Origin: Candidatus Poribacteria bacterium
Lineage (GTDB): Bacteria; Poribacteria; WGA-4E; JAJDTR01
Direction of reading: 5' to 3'
Assembly: GCA_022827055.1 (NCBI GenBank)
Contig: JAJDTR010000049.1
Location: 1 to 35,365 of the forward strand
Length of the DNA stretch: 35,365 nucleotides
How positions within the stretch are numbered: position 1 is the stretch's first letter; each line of letters begins with the position of its first letter. Of this stretch, positions 33,907-35,365 are shown in pieces. A model generated the notes under the pieces. That model did no database searches. It saw nothing but the letters and a program-made list of their open reading frames with translations, and had not been told where the DNA came from. A program made the position numbers and the translations under genes.

Positions 33907-34521
33907 ATGACTTTCCTAAAGAAATACTGGTATCTACCAGTATTCCTAGCAGCGTGCGTTGTGATTGGCATATTTATTATTCGTGCCAACCAACCGCCCG
34001 AAGAACCCCAAGTAACTTATGTCATGCCGGAGCGAACGGGTAACGTTCAAATCAATACTGGTCGTACCACTGCGCCAAGTGCAACCGCATTGCCCCAAAC
34101 CGAAACGACGAATCAGGTTGAAAGCAATGCAGAGTTCAGCGAACCCAGTATGCCTGCTGAACCTGTTGAGCAGACTAGTCAAAGCACATCAGCGGCAGCC
34201 GTAAGTGGGAGTACTGCCCAAACCGCACCGGACGATACTGTGTCTGACGAGGAACTGCAAAGGCAGTTGGATGAAGTGGCTAAGTATGGGGACTATTTGG
34301 AAAAAGAAACGGTTGAGTACAATACTATCATGTCCGATTTTTATGATATGAAAGCAGATGAATTGCGTTCTCAATCTCTAGCACAACGGCGTTCATATCT
34401 CGAAGGGTATCGTGCAGAATTGGAAAGCGATCCTGACGATGGCGATGACAAGGAACTCACTGATTCAATCATTGATTCCTTTGTCAGAGCAATGAATGAA
34501 AGAGGGGTGTATTTTGACTAA
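33907..34521 (+). CDS. Membrane-anchored protein with low-complexity linker, unknown function
   Basis: A 204-residue protein with one N-terminal transmembrane helix (about 9-26, FLKKYWYLPVFLAACVVIG), a long Pro/Thr/Ser/Gln/Ala-rich disordered linker (about 28-110) and a C-terminal acidic, helical region (about 112-204) with DEELQRQLDEVAKYGDYLEK and RRSYLEGYRAELES. The layout of anchor, linker and exported helical domain resembles the preceding gene. AGGAGG lies 9 nt before the ATG. Its end overlaps the proposed start of the next gene by 8 nt (TTGACTAA). No family is recognised. Confidence 0.8.
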   Translation: MTFLKKYWYLPVFLAACVVIGIFIIRANQPPEEPQVTYVMPERTGNVQINTGRTTAPSATALPQTETTNQVESNAEFSEPSMPAEPVEQTSQSTSAAAVSGSTAQTAPDDTVSDEELQRQLDEVAKYGDYLEKETVEYNTIMSDFYDMKADELRSQSLAQRRSYLEGYRAELESDPDDGDDKELTDSIIDSFVRAMNERGVYFD

Positions 34522-34998
34522 GCGACTTCTAGCAACAACGACGCTACTCGCCTTCGCAACCGTGTTCACCTTCACATTCTTTCCAGTAGACTATGCCGAC
34601 GCTGCACATTGTGCTCAAAAGAAGGAAGAAATAGAAGGGTTAAATCTGAGAGAGTCGGACTTAGACCTCTATGAAGCGTTTGAGAACACAAAGGAAGCGT
34701 GTTGCTCTGAAGAAGAAGTCGCAGATGGTAATAAGCAAAAGAAACCTATGCGAGAACGGTTTATGGATATGTACCTGCCGAAGAGGGGTTTACAGAAGCC
34801 GAGATTCATAGATACACAGACCGTACAGAAAAGCAATTAAGACGTGAGTCTCTTACTTATGAGGAGCACATGGAGTTCTTGGAACTGCTCGTCAGGTTCC
34901 AACCTCACGAAACCAACTTCAAAGCCTACGAGAAGTGGAAAGCGTTGGGAGAACACATTGTTCCAGGGTCGTGGTCTCAAATATGGACAGACAACTAG
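34514..34998 (+). pseudogene. Secreted protein gene, apparently frameshifted
   Basis: A TTG at 34514 with GAGGGG upstream starts a signal peptide (TKRLLATTTLLAFATVFTF, mature protein near DAAHC). In this frame the protein continues to about 34735 with an EACCSEEE cysteine pair, then becomes less plausible and stops at 34840. The -1 frame carries a coherent sequence through GYVPAEEGFTEAEIHRYTDR and LTYEEHMEFLELLVRFQP to a stop at 34998. Switching frames near the A-rich CAAAAGAAACC (about 34738-34748) gives one continuous protein of about 160 residues. The cause may be mutation, assembly error or programmed slippage; no strong slippery heptamer is visible. An ATG at 34496 in the first frame is an alternative start. 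Confidence 0.7.
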
Positions 34999-35026
34999 AA
35001 TAGACATCTTTCCAAAATGGATCCGT

Positions 35027-35061
35027 GTAGTTACAGCAATCTCGGAGATTAGAATAACTAC
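35027..35061. other. Inverted repeat beside the transposase end
   Basis: A nested dyad: outer arms GTAGTTA and TAACTAC, inner AATCTC and GAGATT around one base. It overlaps the last codons of the transposase and lies 28 bp after the frameshifted gene. It may mark the end of the insertion sequence or act as a terminator between converging genes. The other end of the element is outside the window. Confidence 0.55.
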
Positions 35062-35365
35062 GCCGTTTGGCAACTTGCTGAGGAATATCGCAAGTTTACA
35101 ATGGCAGCAATCACATTCCATGTTTTCCCATAGTTGCGATGTTTGCCTCGATAGATGTCTTTGGCAATGCGAAAAATCTTACATCGTCTGACGATATTCT
35201 CAATGGCGACCCTGCGTGTTGCCAACCGTCGGTTGAATTGCTTCGCCTCCTGAGTCAAGGGCTTGCTCCGATAGGCCTTGATGGGCGTCGAACTGTTGGC
35301 ATACCGTTTGGCTATCCCCTGATAACCACTGTCAGCCAACTTCTCAGTTTCGGGAGAAATTGCCA
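35058..35365 (-). CDS. IS5-like transposase, C-terminal part, cut by window edge
   Basis: About 100 residues of a DDE transposase read from the window edge, with no start in view. LADSGYQGI carries the second catalytic Asp, and RRVAIENIVRRCKIFRI carries the catalytic Glu, as in the IS5 superfamily (DDE_Tnp_4/ISL2-like). The segment KPLTQEAKQFNRRLATRR is also typical. The C-terminal end NVIAAIVNLR is normal, followed by a short extra tail. The N-terminal half with the first Asp lies beyond 35365. The element adjoins the AT-rich cassette, so that edge may have been shaped by insertion. Confidence 0.85.
   Translation of the reverse strand, partial: AISPETEKLADSGYQGIAKRYANSSTPIKAYRSKPLTQEAKQFNRRLATRRVAIENIVRRCKIFRIAKDIYRGKHRNYGKTWNVIAAIVNLRYSSASCQTA

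Overview
The window looks like a chromosomal segment from an uncultured Gram-negative-type bacterium. Many predicted lipoproteins carry a Gly-Cys lipobox, there is an OmpA-type peptidoglycan-binding lipoprotein, and promoters resemble the sigma-70 and sigma-54 consensus. Gene content is housekeeping-like and unclustered (gatB, rlmN, def, MTA phosphorylase, RNase Z-like, pncB), mixed with many intergenic repeats and expanded lipoprotein families. That style recalls candidate phyla such as Poribacteria, but this is only an impression: there is no rRNA or marker phylogeny here.

Layout. 1-291: direct repeats. 292-5781 (minus): a secreted beta-propeller protein, then a BMP-family ABC importer (binding lipoprotein, double ATPase, one permease) behind a perfect TTGACA-N17-TATAAT promoter. 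A miniature transposable element lies between the binding protein and the ATPase, and the usual second permease is absent. 5915-11803 (plus): peptide deformylase, LarE, a small membrane protein, a GlcF-type Fe-S oxidoreductase subunit, two DUF4398-like lipoproteins (one with an OmpA domain) and a small unknown protein. 11856-13715: divergent MTA phosphorylase and RNase Z-like genes with overlapping promoters. 13788-18280 (minus): three tandem TPR lipoprotein paralogues, the middle one with a decayed C-terminal tail. 18550-22083: Sfp-type phosphopantetheinyl transferase, convergent with rlmN and gatB. 22413-24147 (minus): a 46-codon small gene, a PH-domain membrane protein and an unusual zinc alcohol dehydrogenase. 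24242-25166: a second copy of the miniature element, repeats and pterin carbinolamine dehydratase. 25183-29657 (minus): an ELM1-family protein, two paralogous lipoproteins and nicotinate phosphoribosyltransferase.

29658-30830 is a long gene-free repeat region ending in a compact regulatory block: three GTCCCA-N3-TGGGAC palindromes and a -24/-12 sigma-54 promoter. This precedes a PAS/AAA+/Fis sigma-54 activator (30831-32390). Downstream, a second -24/-12 promoter (32701-32717) precedes four small, visibly AT-richer genes for exported or membrane-anchored proteins of unknown function; the fourth appears frameshifted. An IS5-like transposase fragment closes the window. This activator plus sigma-54-driven exported-protein cassette is the best candidate for an undescribed system here.

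The two copies of the miniature element (4290-4492 and 24242-24465) have matching terminal inverted repeats and 8-bp target duplications. A separate family of short repeats recurs at four or more intergenic sites.
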